The notes: a model not told the origin generated them from the letters alone. A stretch of DNA of 64,000 nt from an uncultured Jannaschia sp. (GCF_947494025.1 NZ_CANLTQ010000005.1:62001-126000); one strand, 5' to 3'; counted from the first letter of the stretch, positions 1-8,789 are shown. Translations and numbers: made by a program.

Positions 1-809
1 TGCAGAACGGCACCGAGGAGATCATCACCTCCGACGTGTCCCGCGCCTGGCCGATCCCCGATGCCGGCTTGGGCGCCATCACCTACGTCCTCGAAATCAT
101 CGTGGGCCTGATCGGATCGGTGCGCCGCTGGCGGACGATGCCGTGGCTCGTCCTCCTGTTCGGTATCATGATCGTGCCGCTCGGCGCGGTGTCGATCACC
201 TTCATCATCATCCAGCCGCTCGTCATCGGCACCTGGTCCACGCTCGCGCTGATCGGCGCGGCGGCGATGCTGGTGCAGATCCCTTACTCGCTGGACGAGC
301 TGATCGCGGGCGTGGGCTACCTTTGGCGGCGCTGGAAAGCGGGCGATCCGATCCTGTGGGTGTTCCTGCGCGGCGGCACCGATGAGGGCGCGGCGCCCGA
401 GACCCGCGCGGACGAGTTCGACCGCGGCCCTGGCGCGGCCTTCGCCGACATGTGGCAGGGCGGAGTCAGCGTGAACTGGGGCCTCGGCCTTTGCCTTGCC
501 GCCGGCCTGTTCCTGATGCTGACCCGCCTTCTCCTCGGCACCGAGGGGCAGCTCGCCAATGCCGACCACCTAATCGGCGCGCTCGCCATTACCGTGTCCG
601 TCACCGCCACGGCGGAGCTCGGCCGGATCGTGCGGTTCCTCAACATCCCCCTCGGCCTCGCCGCCTGTCTGACCCCGCTGATCCTCGACGGCGGCGGGTT
701 GCTGCAGATCGTCTTCGGCGTCTTGGCAGGTCTCGCGCTCATCGTCGGCGCGATCCCGCGCGGGCGGGTGACGAACCGCTACGGCGCGATGGAGCGGATG
801 ATCCTGTGA
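1..809 (+). CDS. VKOR-like/SPW-type membrane protein, 5' partial, redox motif lost
   Basis: The frame is open from the window edge (first full codon at base 3), so the start lies upstream; the internal GTG at 36 is probably not the real start. The visible part is a polytopic membrane protein. Its first half matches the bacterial vitamin K epoxide reductase family (VSRAWPIPDAGLGA, RWRTMPWLVLLFG, DEL after the third helix). Its second half (from about base 455) is a set of hydrophobic helices resembling SPW-type domains. VKOR relatives carry a CxxC redox pair in the stretch read here as GTWSTLAL. Ser (237-239) and Ala (246-248) replace both cysteines, so quinone-linked disulfide chemistry looks lost. 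It ends 10 bases before the exchanger gene and is probably cotranscribed with it. The family call is from memory of relatives. Confidence 0.6.
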   Translation, partial: QNGTEEIITSDVSRAWPIPDAGLGAITYVLEIIVGLIGSVRRWRTMPWLVLLFGIMIVPLGAVSITFIIIQPLVIGTWSTLALIGAAAMLVQIPYSLDELIAGVGYLWRRWKAGDPILWVFLRGGTDEGAAPETRADEFDRGPGAAFADMWQGGVSVNWGLGLCLAAGLFLMLTRLLLGTEGQLANADHLIGALAITVSVTATAELGRIVRFLNIPLGLAACLTPLILDGGGLLQIVFGVLAGLALIVGAIPRGRVTNRYGAMERMIL

Positions 810-819
810 CGCGCGCCGC

Positions 820-1857
820 ATGATCGACTTCACCGCCCTGCCTATTCTCGCCAACCTCGGCATCTTCGCCGCAGCGGCTTGCGCCGTCTGGTTCGCCGGC
901 ACTCGGCTGGCGGGCTATGCCGACGAGATCGCAGAGCTCACCGGCATCGGGTCGGCCGCAGTGGGCATGATCCTTCTTGCGGGCATCACCTCCCTGCCCG
1001 AGATCGCCGTTTCTGTCAGCGCGGGCTTCACCGGGTCGGCCGCCCTCGCCGTCAACAACCTCCTAGGCTCCATCGCCCTACAGGTGGTGGTGCTCGCCAT
1101 CGGCGATTGGGTGCTGGGGGGTCGGGCGCTCTCCTTCGTGATCGGCAACCCGGTCGTGCTGCTGCAGGGTATCTTCGGCGCCCTCCTGATGGCCGCGCTC
1201 GCCGGCGCGGTCGGCGTGGGCGACGTTGCGTTCCTCGGTGCGGGTGTCTGGTCTCTGGGCCTCGCGGCCGCGGCAGTCGGTCTGATGTGGTTCGCCGCCC
1301 GTGAGGCCAACAGGGGCGAGCTCGGCTGGACGCCGGCGAACATGCCCGATCTGGGCGACGTCACCGGCGAGGGCGAGCCGCCGGATACGTTGAAGAAGGC
1401 GCTGCTCCTCACCGGCGCGATGGCCGCGATCATCCTCGTCGCGGGCTTCCTGCTGTCGCAGACCGGCGACGCCCTAGCGCAGCAGACAGGACTCGGGCAA
1501 TCCTTCATGGGCCTCACGCTCGTCGGCCTTGCCACCTCCCTGCCCGAGGTCTCGACCCTTGTGGCCGCGGTCCGGCTCAAACGCTACACGATGGCCTTCG
1601 GCGACATCTTCGGCACGAACATCCTCAACGTCGCGCTGATCTGGCTGATCGATCTCGCCTATCCGGGCGGCCCGGTCCTTTTGGAGGTTGGCCCGTTCAG
1701 TCAGGTCGCCGCCGTTCTCGGCGCGATCCTCACACTCCTCTACGTCGCTGGCCTGATCGAGCGGCGGGACGAGACGCTGGGCCGGCTCGGCCTCGACAGC
1801 TGGGCGGTGATCGCGGTCTATCTCGGCGGGCTCGGTCTCCTCTTCACCCTGCGCTGA
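820..1857 (+). CDS. calcium/sodium:cation antiporter family protein (CaCA, YrbG-like)
   Basis: This 345-residue inner-membrane protein has about ten hydrophobic segments and the two inverted alpha-repeats of the Ca2+:cation antiporter superfamily. Repeat 1 reads GITSLPEIAVSV (near residue 60) followed by NNLLGS; repeat 2 reads GLATSLPEVSTLV (near residue 240) followed by GDIFGTNILN. The acidic Glu in each SLPE motif is the cation-coordinating residue of the family. The likely role is ion-driven cation efflux across the inner membrane; the ion is not decidable from sequence. It starts 10 bases after the VKOR-like gene. The ATG at 820 has only a weak ribosome-binding site, consistent with translational coupling. 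Confidence 0.88.
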   Translation: MIDFTALPILANLGIFAAAACAVWFAGTRLAGYADEIAELTGIGSAAVGMILLAGITSLPEIAVSVSAGFTGSAALAVNNLLGSIALQVVVLAIGDWVLGGRALSFVIGNPVVLLQGIFGALLMAALAGAVGVGDVAFLGAGVWSLGLAAAAVGLMWFAAREANRGELGWTPANMPDLGDVTGEGEPPDTLKKALLLTGAMAAIILVAGFLLSQTGDALAQQTGLGQSFMGLTLVGLATSLPEVSTLVAAVRLKRYTMAFGDIFGTNILNVALIWLIDLAYPGGPVLLEVGPFSQVAAVLGAILTLLYVAGLIERRDETLGRLGLDSWAVIAVYLGGLGLLFTLR

Positions 1858-1927
1858 CCGGCCGGAGGCCTTGATGCCTGCACGAGATCCGAACCGTTTT
1901 GCTCCATCGCGTCCCGGCTCGCGCGTG

Positions 1928-3004
1928 TCAGTGAACGCGGGAGCTCAATGGGTACTCGTCCGCTTCACGTGGCGTGAAGGTGAGTTGCCAGGTGGTGCCG
2001 CTTTCGACGCTCCGCACGATCTCGCCGCGAATCTGCTGTGCAAGCGCTTGCAGGATGCGTGTCCCTTGCCCGCTCTCGCAGGTATCCGCGGTGGCGCCCA
2101 CCCCGTCGTCCTGCACCACCGCCTTGAGCGTCTTGCCGCCGTTCTTGCCCAGCCGGATCCGGATCGTGCCGATACCCTGCGGAAAGGCGTGCTTCAGCGC
2201 ATTGGTAATCAGTTCGTTGATGATCAAGGCAAGCGGGGTCGCATCCGAAATATGCAGTCGCACCGGCGTCAGATCGCGTTGAATGCGGACCGTACCCGGC
2301 ACCAACGCGGTTTCGAGCTCCGCGCAGATCCGGTCGATGAGTTCGTCCGCGCGCACGAAATCGGTCTCTTGATTGCGGTCGAGGAGGTCGTGCACCGTGG
2401 CGATTGAGAGGATCCGTCGCTCCATATCCTCGAGCGGACCGGCGATCTCGGGATCGTCGAGCCGGTTCCGGTTGAGCCGCATCAGGCTGAGCAGAAGCGC
2501 GAGGTTGTTCTTGACCCGGTGGACCAGTTCCTGCCGCATGCGTCGCTCGCTTTCGAGCAGGCCGGTCAGCAGCACTTCGCTTCGCGACCCCTCCGCCAGT
2601 TGAACATTGAGATGCCGGATCAGGCGTCGATGATGCTCGAAGGAGCGTTCGCGATGCCTGTCGGAAGTGACGAGGATATACAGGCTTCGTGGGTCATTCG
2701 GCTCGATCAGGAAGGCACGCCCTCGCATCGGGATGCGAAGCCCCGCATGGCGCCCGGACTTGCGGGTCAGCGTGATCGGCTGCCAACCCGAACTGCCAGC
2801 CAGCCGACGTATGACGGCACGGACTTCCTCGGCGGGTTCCGACCAGAGGCCGGCGAACTGCCCGAACGCTTCGGTATCGCCCGGTTTCGCCCCAATCAGA
2901 TCGCGAGCCTCCTCATTGGCAAAGATCACGGTTCCGGAGATGTCGATGATCGTGATCTCGCGATCGAGCAGATCCAGCGCCTTCAGGCAGATCATATCTG
3001 ACAT
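1928..3004 (-). CDS. PAS / HisKA_2-type sensor histidine kinase
   Basis: A soluble 358-residue kinase with no membrane segment. An N-terminal PAS-like domain (about residues 10-110, TIIDISGTVIFANEEARDLIG) precedes a HisKA_2 dimerisation box with the phosphoacceptor His in HRVKNNLALLLSLMRLN (about residue 165). An HATPase domain follows, with its N box in NELITNALKHAFPQG and G1 box in DDGVGA. HisKA_2/HWE kinases in alphaproteobacteria often feed response regulators of the general stress or light type; no regulator is nearby, so the partner is unknown. I chose ATG 3004 because GGAGCGG sits just upstream. A TTG at 3031 would add nine residues. It lies 31 bases downstream of the metOD1 gene, in the same direction. 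Confidence 0.85.
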   Translation of the reverse strand: MSDMICLKALDLLDREITIIDISGTVIFANEEARDLIGAKPGDTEAFGQFAGLWSEPAEEVRAVIRRLAGSSGWQPITLTRKSGRHAGLRIPMRGRAFLIEPNDPRSLYILVTSDRHRERSFEHHRRLIRHLNVQLAEGSRSEVLLTGLLESERRMRQELVHRVKNNLALLLSLMRLNRNRLDDPEIAGPLEDMERRILSIATVHDLLDRNQETDFVRADELIDRICAELETALVPGTVRIQRDLTPVRLHISDATPLALIINELITNALKHAFPQGIGTIRIRLGKNGGKTLKAVVQDDGVGATADTCESGQGTRILQALAQQIRGEIVRSVESGTTWQLTFTPREADEYPLSSRVH

Positions 3005-3035
3005 TGTCCGCTCCGTGCGGTCCGGTATCAACGTC

Positions 3036-3602
3036 CTATATACTTAGGTCTGCAGGAACCCGGAAATATTCGCGTTCATCCGGCATGACGTTCTCCCTCG
3101 GCACGAGATGTACGACGATGTGGCATTCCCCGTGCCCCTGAGCGATCGTCCGCTCAAGTCCGACGCGCGCATAGCCGAGATTGTCTGCGGCGATGCGCCC
3201 GAACACGTTGGAGGTCATCATGCAGAGCGAGGTCCGGCCTTGTACGTAATGTCCGAATGGACAGTTCGTGTTGCCGAGCACGATCTGCTTGGCATCGATC
3301 GATTTGATATAGAATCCGCCTTCGAGACGCTGCTTTAGATGGACCAGAACAGCGGCAACCGTGCGGATGTCGAAATCCTCAGGTCCTGCTTTCGCGTGAT
3401 AGGCCGTGTTGATCCAGTCGCCGATCGCCGCACCTACGGTCGCGACATAGCCACTTGCCTCTTCGACGCCCACGATGGCTTCGATCGTGCCAGTCAGCTC
3501 ACGCAGCATCCGTCGGAAAAACAGATCCCGGTCAAGAGCGATTTCCGCCTGGGAGACGATTTGCTGCGCTTCGCACGAGGGGTTGTCCCGCATAACGATC
3601 AT
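3036..3602 (-). CDS. methanogen output domain 1 (metOD1)-like protein
   Basis: A 188-residue soluble protein. Its C-terminal half carries the conserved block GNTNCPFGHYVQGRTSLCMM and then TSNVFGRIAADNLGYARV, which I recognise as the metOD1 signalling domain. The N-terminal half (LFFRRMLRELTGTIEAIVGVEEASGYVA) looks helical. The paired Cys residues in NCPFG and SLCMM could bind a metal or ligand; that is inference. In Rhodobacteraceae this type of gene often sits beside a HisKA_2 kinase, as here, so it may be the kinase's sensory partner. A second ATG at 3593 has better spacing from an AGG and is an equally plausible start. Confidence 0.72.
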   Translation of the reverse strand: MIVMRDNPSCEAQQIVSQAEIALDRDLFFRRMLRELTGTIEAIVGVEEASGYVATVGAAIGDWINTAYHAKAGPEDFDIRTVAAVLVHLKQRLEGGFYIKSIDAKQIVLGNTNCPFGHYVQGRTSLCMMTSNVFGRIAADNLGYARVGLERTIAQGHGECHIVVHLVPRENVMPDEREYFRVPADLSI

Positions 3603-3651
3603 CCTGCTTGGCTATAGCGAACAAGGGATTCCCTTTATTTCATAGTCCAGC

Positions 3652-3667
3652 TGTCCGTTCCCGGACA
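3652..3667 (-). promoter_or_regulatory. inverted repeat TGTCCG-N4-CGGACA upstream of the metOD1-kinase operon
   Basis: Perfect 6-base arms with a 4-base spacer, about 50 bases upstream of the metOD1 start. A second palindrome, AAGGGATTCCCTT, lies nearer the gene at 3623-3635. Either could be an operator. No binding protein can be named. Confidence 0.35.
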
Positions 3668-3717
3668 AAGATGAGCGAAAGCGGCTTTGCGCCAAAAAAA
3701 TGCAAATACGGTTGCAG

Positions 3718-3738
3718 CCGGGGCGTCCTGCGCCCCGG
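3718..3738 (-). terminator. strong hairpin downstream of the SDR operon
   Basis: CCGGGGCG (3718-3725) and CGCCCCGG (3731-3738) form a perfect 8-base-pair stem with a 5-base loop, 32 bases past the SDR stop. On the minus strand a run of seven T (3694-3700) follows only after about 17 bases, so it is not a textbook intrinsic terminator. It is still the best candidate end of the SRPBCC-ADH-SDR transcript. Confidence 0.5.
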
Positions 3739-3770
3739 ATGATCGATGTAACTTGGCGGACGGTCCCGGA

Positions 3771-4565
3771 TCAGGTGTTCTCAGCCGTCCCCGGCTCCGC
3801 CATCTTGCGGTGCATCTGCGCCAGCACGGAATCAGGAATGATACCCGCGAAGGTCGCCTGCACCTTGCTCATGAACCCGGAAGCGACCTGCCGCGTGCCT
3901 TTCTGCATCGCGTCATAGCCGGTTCGCGCGACCATCGCCGGATCGTCCTTGGAATCGTCCTGCCCGACCGAGCTGTCCATCAGCTCGCCGCGGGCGAAAA
4001 ACTCCGTGTCCGTCGGCCCCGGCTCGAGGCAGGTGACGGTCACGTTCGTCTCCTTCAATTCGTTGCTCAAAGCCTCCGAGAAGCTGTCGAGGAACGCCTT
4101 GGTCCCGTTGTAGACTGCCTGAAAGGCCCCCGGAATGAACCCCGCGATCGAGCCGACGATCAGGATGCGTCCGGCGTCGCGGGTGCGCATCTGCCGCCCG
4201 ACCTTGTGGACGAGCGAAATCGTTCCGGTCACGTTGGTATCGACGACGCGCTTGGCCTCTTCGAAGTCCTGGTCGAGGAACGCATGGCCGAGCCCGCGGC
4301 CTGCATTCGCCATCAGCACGTCCACCTTCCGGTCCGCGATCTTTTCCCACAGCACCGTCACGCCATGCTCCGTTCCAAGATCGGCCTGCACCACCTCGAC
4401 CTTGGTGCCGAGCTGAGCGAGCTTGCGTCCCGCCTCCTCGATCTTCGCCTCGTCGGCGCAGATCACCAGGTCATAGCCGTCGGTCGCCGCGATCTTGGCA
4501 AGCTCGTATCCGATGCCCGTCGAGGCGCCCGTGACGACCGCCAGTTCTCCAGTATGCTCGGCCAT
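3771..4565 (-). CDS. short-chain dehydrogenase/reductase (SDR)
   Basis: A 264-residue classical SDR. It has the nucleotide-binding motif TGASTGIG (residues 12-19), NAG near residue 90, the catalytic Ser in VGSIAG and YxxxK in YNGTK, so all active-site residues are present. It reduces or oxidises an unknown carbonyl or alcohol with NAD(P)(H). The substrate loop after PGPTDTEFFARGELM is not diagnostic. It starts one base after the alcohol dehydrogenase stop and is the last gene of a three-gene operon (SRPBCC, ADH, SDR). That linkage suggests a shared small-molecule substrate or a stress-associated role rather than housekeeping metabolism. Confidence 0.88.
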   Translation of the reverse strand: MAEHTGELAVVTGASTGIGYELAKIAATDGYDLVICADEAKIEEAGRKLAQLGTKVEVVQADLGTEHGVTVLWEKIADRKVDVLMANAGRGLGHAFLDQDFEEAKRVVDTNVTGTISLVHKVGRQMRTRDAGRILIVGSIAGFIPGAFQAVYNGTKAFLDSFSEALSNELKETNVTVTCLEPGPTDTEFFARGELMDSSVGQDDSKDDPAMVARTGYDAMQKGTRQVASGFMSKVQATFAGIIPDSVLAQMHRKMAEPGTAENT

Positions 4566-4566
4566 G

Positions 4567-5760
4567 TCAGACCTCCGGTTTCAGGACGACCTTGGTCCAG
4601 TCGTTCTGGTTGTCCTTGAAATTCTTGTATCCCGTCGGCGCCTGCTCCAGCGGCAGGCGATGCGAGATCATGAACTCGGTGTCGAGATCACCTGTCTCGA
4701 TCAAACCCAGCAACTCCTTCAGGTAGGCCTGCACATGGGTCTGTCCGGTCTTTATCTGCAGCCCCTTCTCCATCATCGCGCCGAGCGGGAACTTGTCGAG
4801 GAACCCCCCATACACGCCCGGCAGCGATACCCGGCCGCCTTTGCGGCACGCGAAGATCGCCTCACGGAGGGCACCACCGCGATCCGCGCCGATGCCGATC
4901 TTCTGCTTCACCGTGTCGGAAATATTTAAGAGATGCGTCTGCGTGTCGGGCGAGAAGCCGTGGCTCTCCATCCCGACGGCGTCGATCACCGCGTCGGGGC
5001 CAAGCCCCCCGGTCATCTCGCGCAAGGCCTCCGAGATGTCGGTCTGCTTGTAGTCGAGGATTTCCGCGCCCAGCTTCTTCGCCAGCGCCAGCCGGTTCGG
5101 GTAGTGGTCGATGGCGATCACCCGATGCGCGCCCATCTTGAGCGCCGACTGGATCGCGAACAGGCCCACCGGCCCGCAGCCCCAGACCGCGACCGTGTCG
5201 CCATCCTCGATGTCGGCGTTGTCCGCAGCCATCCACCCCGTCGGCAGGATGTCCGACAGGAACAGAACCTTGTCGTCTTCCAGATGATCCGGCACGACGA
5301 TCGGACCGATATCGGAATAGGGCACGCGCACGTATTCCGCCTGTCCGCCGGGAAAGCCGCCGGTCAGGTGCGAATAGCCGAACAATCCGCCCATCGCCTG
5401 ACCGTAGAGCTCCTCGCTCATGTCCTGCTTCTCGACCGGATTGGCGTTGTCGCAGGCCGAATATTGCTGCGCCTTGCAATGGAAGCAGCCCCCGCAGGAG
5501 ATGGTGAACGGCACCACCACCCGTTGGCCCTTTTTCAGGGTCGATTTCGACCCGACATCGACGACTTCGCCCATGAACTCGTGGCCAAGGATGTCGCCCC
5601 GCAGCACCGCCGGGATCACCCCATCGTAGAGATGCAGGTCCGAGCCGCAGATCGCCGTCGAAGTGACGCGAATGATCGCGTCGCGTGGATTGACGATCTC
5701 GGGATCGGGAACCGTGTCGACGCGGACGTCGTGCTTGCCGTGATAGGTCAGTGCGCGCAT
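4567..5760 (-). CDS. zinc-dependent alcohol dehydrogenase (MDR, formaldehyde-dehydrogenase-like)
   Basis: A 397-residue medium-chain dehydrogenase. The catalytic zinc ligand region reads [12 protein letters not shown] and [12 protein letters not shown]. The structural zinc site is complete as C-x2-C-x2-C-x7-C in [15 protein letters not shown]. The Rossmann motif is [11 protein letters not shown]. The length and the insertion after [13 protein letters not shown] resemble the glutathione-independent formaldehyde dehydrogenase-like branch (about 390 residues) rather than short yeast-type ADH. It is cytosolic and NAD(P)-linked; its substrate is unknown. It sits one base from the SRPBCC gene upstream and one base from the SDR gene downstream, so the three are almost certainly translated from one message. 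Confidence 0.88.
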   Translation of the reverse strand: MRALTYHGKHDVRVDTVPDPEIVNPRDAIIRVTSTAICGSDLHLYDGVIPAVLRGDILGHEFMGEVVDVGSKSTLKKGQRVVVPFTISCGGCFHCKAQQYSACDNANPVEKQDMSEELYGQAMGGLFGYSHLTGGFPGGQAEYVRVPYSDIGPIVVPDHLEDDKVLFLSDILPTGWMAADNADIEDGDTVAVWGCGPVGLFAIQSALKMGAHRVIAIDHYPNRLALAKKLGAEILDYKQTDISEALREMTGGLGPDAVIDAVGMESHGFSPDTQTHLLNISDTVKQKIGIGADRGGALREAIFACRKGGRVSLPGVYGGFLDKFPLGAMMEKGLQIKTGQTHVQAYLKELLGLIETGDLDTEFMISHRLPLEQAPTGYKNFKDNQNDWTKVVLKPEV

Positions 5761-5761
5761 G

Positions 5762-6484
5762 TCAGGCGTTCTCCTTCCGGTTGGCCGAGGTCGCGACCTC
5801 GCCTGCTTCCATCAGCATCTTGAGCCGCTTCAGCCCGTGACGGAGCTGCTGTTGCGGCGAACGGCGGACGAGATTGGCGACGGCACGGCCGGCGGCGCCC
5901 GCGGGCGGCACGTAGACCAGGTCGAACTCGACATAGGTGCCGCGTCCGGCAGGCGCGTCGCGGAACGTGACCTCGCCGCGCATCTCGATCGGTGAACCCG
6001 GCACGGAGGCGTAGGCCAGCCGCTCGTTCTCCCGGTCGTCGGTCAGTTCGACCTCGACCTCGATTTCCTGTCCGAAGGCCCCCGCGAAGGTCCAGTGCGA
6101 GCGTGTTCCCTCGGCCCGCACGGTGCGAAGGTTTTCCATGAATTTCGGCTGGTTCGAGAGATCGCGGAAATAGGCGTAGACCTCTGCGCGCGGCTTGCCG
6201 ATAAGGATCGACTTTCCGGCCACGGCGAAGCGACCCTTCCAGGCGCCGCCCTCGCGGAAGCGCGGCTCGGCATCGTCCGGCGGACGCGGCGTGTCGGGGC
6301 GGTTGCGGATATAGGCCATCCCCGCCAACGCGGCGAGCGCGGCCACGCCGACGCCTACAGCGACCCCCGTCGCGGGCGAAATGCCGCGGTTCCGCCAGAA
6401 GTCGCCGCGATGCTCGGGAACGGTCACCGGATAGATCCGCCGCTCCGGCGGGTCGCGCATGATGTATCTCTCGTCGCGTTCCAT
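5762..6484 (-). CDS. SRPBCC (cyclase/dehydrase-type) protein with N-terminal membrane anchor
   Basis: The 240-residue product has one hydrophobic segment ([20 protein letters not shown], about residues 40-60) and then an SRPBCC/START-like domain ([21 protein letters not shown], later [12 protein letters not shown] and TYVEFDLVY). SRPBCC domains hold hydrophobic ligands in a deep pocket; here the pocket would be tethered to the membrane. I chose ATG 6484 because GGAG lies six bases upstream; a GTG at 6496 would add four residues. It is the first gene of the SRPBCC-ADH-SDR operon. Inference: a membrane-linked lipid or aldehyde substrate may be presented to the two dehydrogenases. Confidence 0.82.
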   Translation of the reverse strand: MERDERYIMRDPPERRIYPVTVPEHRGDFWRNRGISPATGVAVGVGVAALAALAGMAYIRNRPDTPRPPDDAEPRFREGGAWKGRFAVAGKSILIGKPRAEVYAYFRDLSNQPKFMENLRTVRAEGTRSHWTFAGAFGQEIEVEVELTDDRENERLAYASVPGSPIEMRGEVTFRDAPAGRGTYVEFDLVYVPPAGAAGRAVANLVRRSPQQQLRHGLKRLKMLMEAGEVATSANRKENA

Positions 6485-6986
6485 ATCAGTCTCCACTCTT
6501 TCGTCCTTGGGTCCGGCCTTGAAACCGCCACCGGGGCGCCGGCGCAGGGCCCACCGCTGCGGCTACGCCTGTCAGTTCGAACCGGGCATCTGCCGGGCCG
6601 GGCGACCGAGGCATGCGATCGGTGTGGCTTCGTTCGGGACCGCTAGTTCCGTGTCGTCGCAACCCGTCCGGCCGGGCGAAGTTCCCCGCCGATCCGCGAA
6701 GGCGGTGCTGCGAACGTCCATCGGGATGTCCCCCCCGTTCTTGCAGAACCGCAAGTTGCTAAGGGGCTCTGCCACCCTCGACGCCTCTTCCGCGGCGGAG
6801 CGTGGTCCTGTCCAGGGAAGCGGGCGGGGAACACGAGGGATGAACTTCCGGGCAAGATCCTCAAGGATCAGCCCGCGCTCGCCCACAGAGTCGAGGCGCT
6901 CGACGCCGGTCGCGACGGGGCCTATCGCACCCGGCTTTGGGTAGGTCCAGCCACCGAGCATGGGCCACCGCGGCATCGCACAGGGC
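6485..6986. other. intergenic stretch, no gene assigned
   Basis: These 502 bases separate the SRPBCC promoter from the 3' end of the radical SAM gene. A minus-strand frame from an ATG at 6961 to 6572 has fair third-position G/C at first (LGGWTYPKPGAIGPV, then VERLDSVGERGLILEDLA). It loses that pattern and has no ribosome-binding site. It could be a small hypothetical gene or a decayed fragment. I do not recognise it. Confidence 0.3.
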
Positions 6987-8135
6987 TCAGGTCCAGTAGA
7001 GAAGCTGCGCATCGGGCAGATGGCGGGCGATCTGTCCTTCCAGCACATTCCGCATCTCGCGCATGAGGGGCGCGGGATAGACGTATTTGCGACCGCCGAA
7101 CTTGTTGCGCTTTACCGTGCGGACGGCCTCGTCCATCTCCAGATCGGTGGCCGGATACCATCCCAGCAAAACCTCGCGGGAGCCCGGTGTGAAACGATGC
7201 GTAATGAGCTCGGCGGTGACGTCCGTGCCGGACGGCAGAGCGGCGGCGGCGGCGGCGAACAGGCTGTCGTAGGCCGCCTCCCAATCGGCGATTGGCATGA
7301 TCGGGGCGACGGTCAGTCCGACCTTGTAGCCCACCCGGGCAAGGCGGCCCATCGCGTCGAGCCGGGACTGCAGCGGTGCGGTGCCGCCCTCGAAGCGGCG
7401 CGCGATGTCGTCCGCGTTGACGGAGAAGCGCGCGCGGGTTCGGCCGCCATGCCGCGCAGCTTCGAGCGCGGCGGTGTCGGCGAATTTGGTGGTGAAGCGG
7501 AGCGAAAGGTCTTCGTTCCGCGCCCCGAACCAAGAGACCGTCTCCGACAGGCAATCCGACAACGGCTCGAGCGCGAGAGGATCGGTATAGCAGGACGCCT
7601 CGAAGGTCGTGCCCTCGGCGGCGCGGGCGGCATCGGTCGAGGTGATCCTGCCCTGCCCCTCGAGCGGCGGCAAGCGGTCGAGGATCTCGGGCAGATTGGC
7701 GAACAGGCGGGTAACGGGCGGTCCCTTCAGCGAACCGGCGAGGTAGCAGTACTGGCAATGCGCCGGGCAGCCGGTGGCAAGGTCGAAGCGCCAGTCGGCC
7801 GAGGGAGGGATCGGCTCGGGCCGCATGGCGCTTTCGGACGCGACGGTGACGGCGAGCGTGGTCTTGGCGCGGCGATACTCGGCCCGGGGGTCGTCATCCT
7901 TCAGGCCGGTGATGCGGTCGCCCTTGAGCTCGACGATTTCAGCACCCATCGCAGCGGCGCGCTCGGCGACACGGGCAGCCATTGGCCAGTCTCGGGCGGC
8001 GCGGGTGAGCAGCACGCGGCGCGGGCGGAACGGGCGGTGCGCGGCCTGTCCGCGCGGCAAGCGACGGGCGAGAGTCTCGGGATCCTCGCGCGCGCCGGTC
8101 GTGCGCGACGGCGCGATATGAGGGGCATCTACCAT
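6987..8135 (-). CDS. SplB-like radical SAM protein (spore photoproduct lyase family)
   Basis: The 382-residue product has the [4Fe-4S] cysteine triad in CPAHCQYCYLAGS (CxxxCxxC). It follows an N-terminal Rossmann-like part (RPRRVLLTRAARDWP, GAEIVELKGDR) typical of spore-photolyase-related proteins. Further family blocks are SCYTDPLALEPLS, LRFTTKFADT and a late KRNKFGGRKYVYP. In Bacillus SplB repairs the spore photoproduct; in non-sporulating alphaproteobacteria the substrate is unsettled, though DNA or nucleotide radical repair is plausible. The frame stays open upstream to 8561, but that extension is not protein-like. The ATG at 8135 is the best start although it lacks a clear ribosome-binding site. 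Confidence 0.75.
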   Translation of the reverse strand: MVDAPHIAPSRTTGAREDPETLARRLPRGQAAHRPFRPRRVLLTRAARDWPMAARVAERAAAMGAEIVELKGDRITGLKDDDPRAEYRRAKTTLAVTVASESAMRPEPIPPSADWRFDLATGCPAHCQYCYLAGSLKGPPVTRLFANLPEILDRLPPLEGQGRITSTDAARAAEGTTFEASCYTDPLALEPLSDCLSETVSWFGARNEDLSLRFTTKFADTAALEAARHGGRTRARFSVNADDIARRFEGGTAPLQSRLDAMGRLARVGYKVGLTVAPIMPIADWEAAYDSLFAAAAAALPSGTDVTAELITHRFTPGSREVLLGWYPATDLEMDEAVRTVKRNKFGGRKYVYPAPLMREMRNVLEGQIARHLPDAQLLYWT

Positions 8136-8374
8136 GAAGACGAACACGGAGGTGAGCAGGTCGGATCCAGCGGCAATCGGGCACAGGGACCGGAGCACGG
8201 TCTGGACCGCGATGACTGTACCGATCGCGGTTGCAACTCTCCAATATTCGCAGGGTTTTTGTTGCCGTGAACTTCGAAAGGGTCGACAAACGAAGAAGGA
8301 CGACGTGCAACGACTGAAAAGGGCGCAAGGCGGATGGAAGGGATTGCTGAGGATCGGCCTTGCGGGGCGGTGCT
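8136..8374. other. upstream region of the radical SAM gene
   Basis: No gene is supported here. A lower-G+C patch around 8225-8300 (CCAATATTCGCAGGGTTTTTG and flanks) is the likely promoter region for the minus-strand radical SAM gene. No clear -35/-10 pair could be fixed. Confidence 0.35.
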
Positions 8375-8570
8375 CGCCACTTCGACCTGTGGAACGACAC
8401 GCAGGTCGACCTCGGTGCGCTGGTCGCCACCGCGACGAGGTTCGGGCAGAACGCCGCGATTGCGCTCGCCAGCCCCTGGTCGTGCCGGCCGAGGTCATCG
8501 GGGACGAGCGCTTGACCGACCTGATCGGCGCCCCTGAATGGCGCCCAGGGATCGTCACCACGGCCGGAGC
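8375..8570 (+). pseudogene. frameshifted coding remnant of unknown family
   Basis: Two adjacent plus-strand segments in different frames have the strong third-position G/C of real genes here. Frame 1 (8375-8470) reads RHFDLWNDTQVDLGALVA then TATRFGQNAAIALA. Frame 2 (8476-8570) reads LVVPAEVIGDERLTDLIG then APEWRPGIVTTAG. Frame 1 has a stop just before and another soon after; neither piece has a start or ribosome-binding site. Joined, they look like one protein interrupted by a frameshift. I do not recognise the family, and chance coding-like composition in G+C-rich DNA cannot be excluded. Confidence 0.3.
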
Positions 8571-8789
8571 GAGGCGCGGCGCGGCGCGCAGACGCCTGTC
8601 CTATCGCGTCGCGATATGCGAAAGGGAAGGAGACGGGTCGAGGCACAGGGTTCGACGGGATGAGGCCCCTTTTCGAAAGGACGTTCGACGGACCGCGCCG
8701 GTTTCGTTTCCGGCCTGCGAGAGCGGCGCCGGCCGCCCGCTCCGGCCCCGCCTGTTTTGCCGTCTGAACCTCATGTCACGGAGCTTCTC

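Noticed and set aside
8136-8561. N-terminal extension of the radical SAM frame up to 8561
   Set aside because: The extra 142 residues are Arg/Ser/Pro-rich and not protein-like, and the SplB-type core begins after the ATG at 8135. The extension also runs antisense to the coding-like remnant at 8375-8570.
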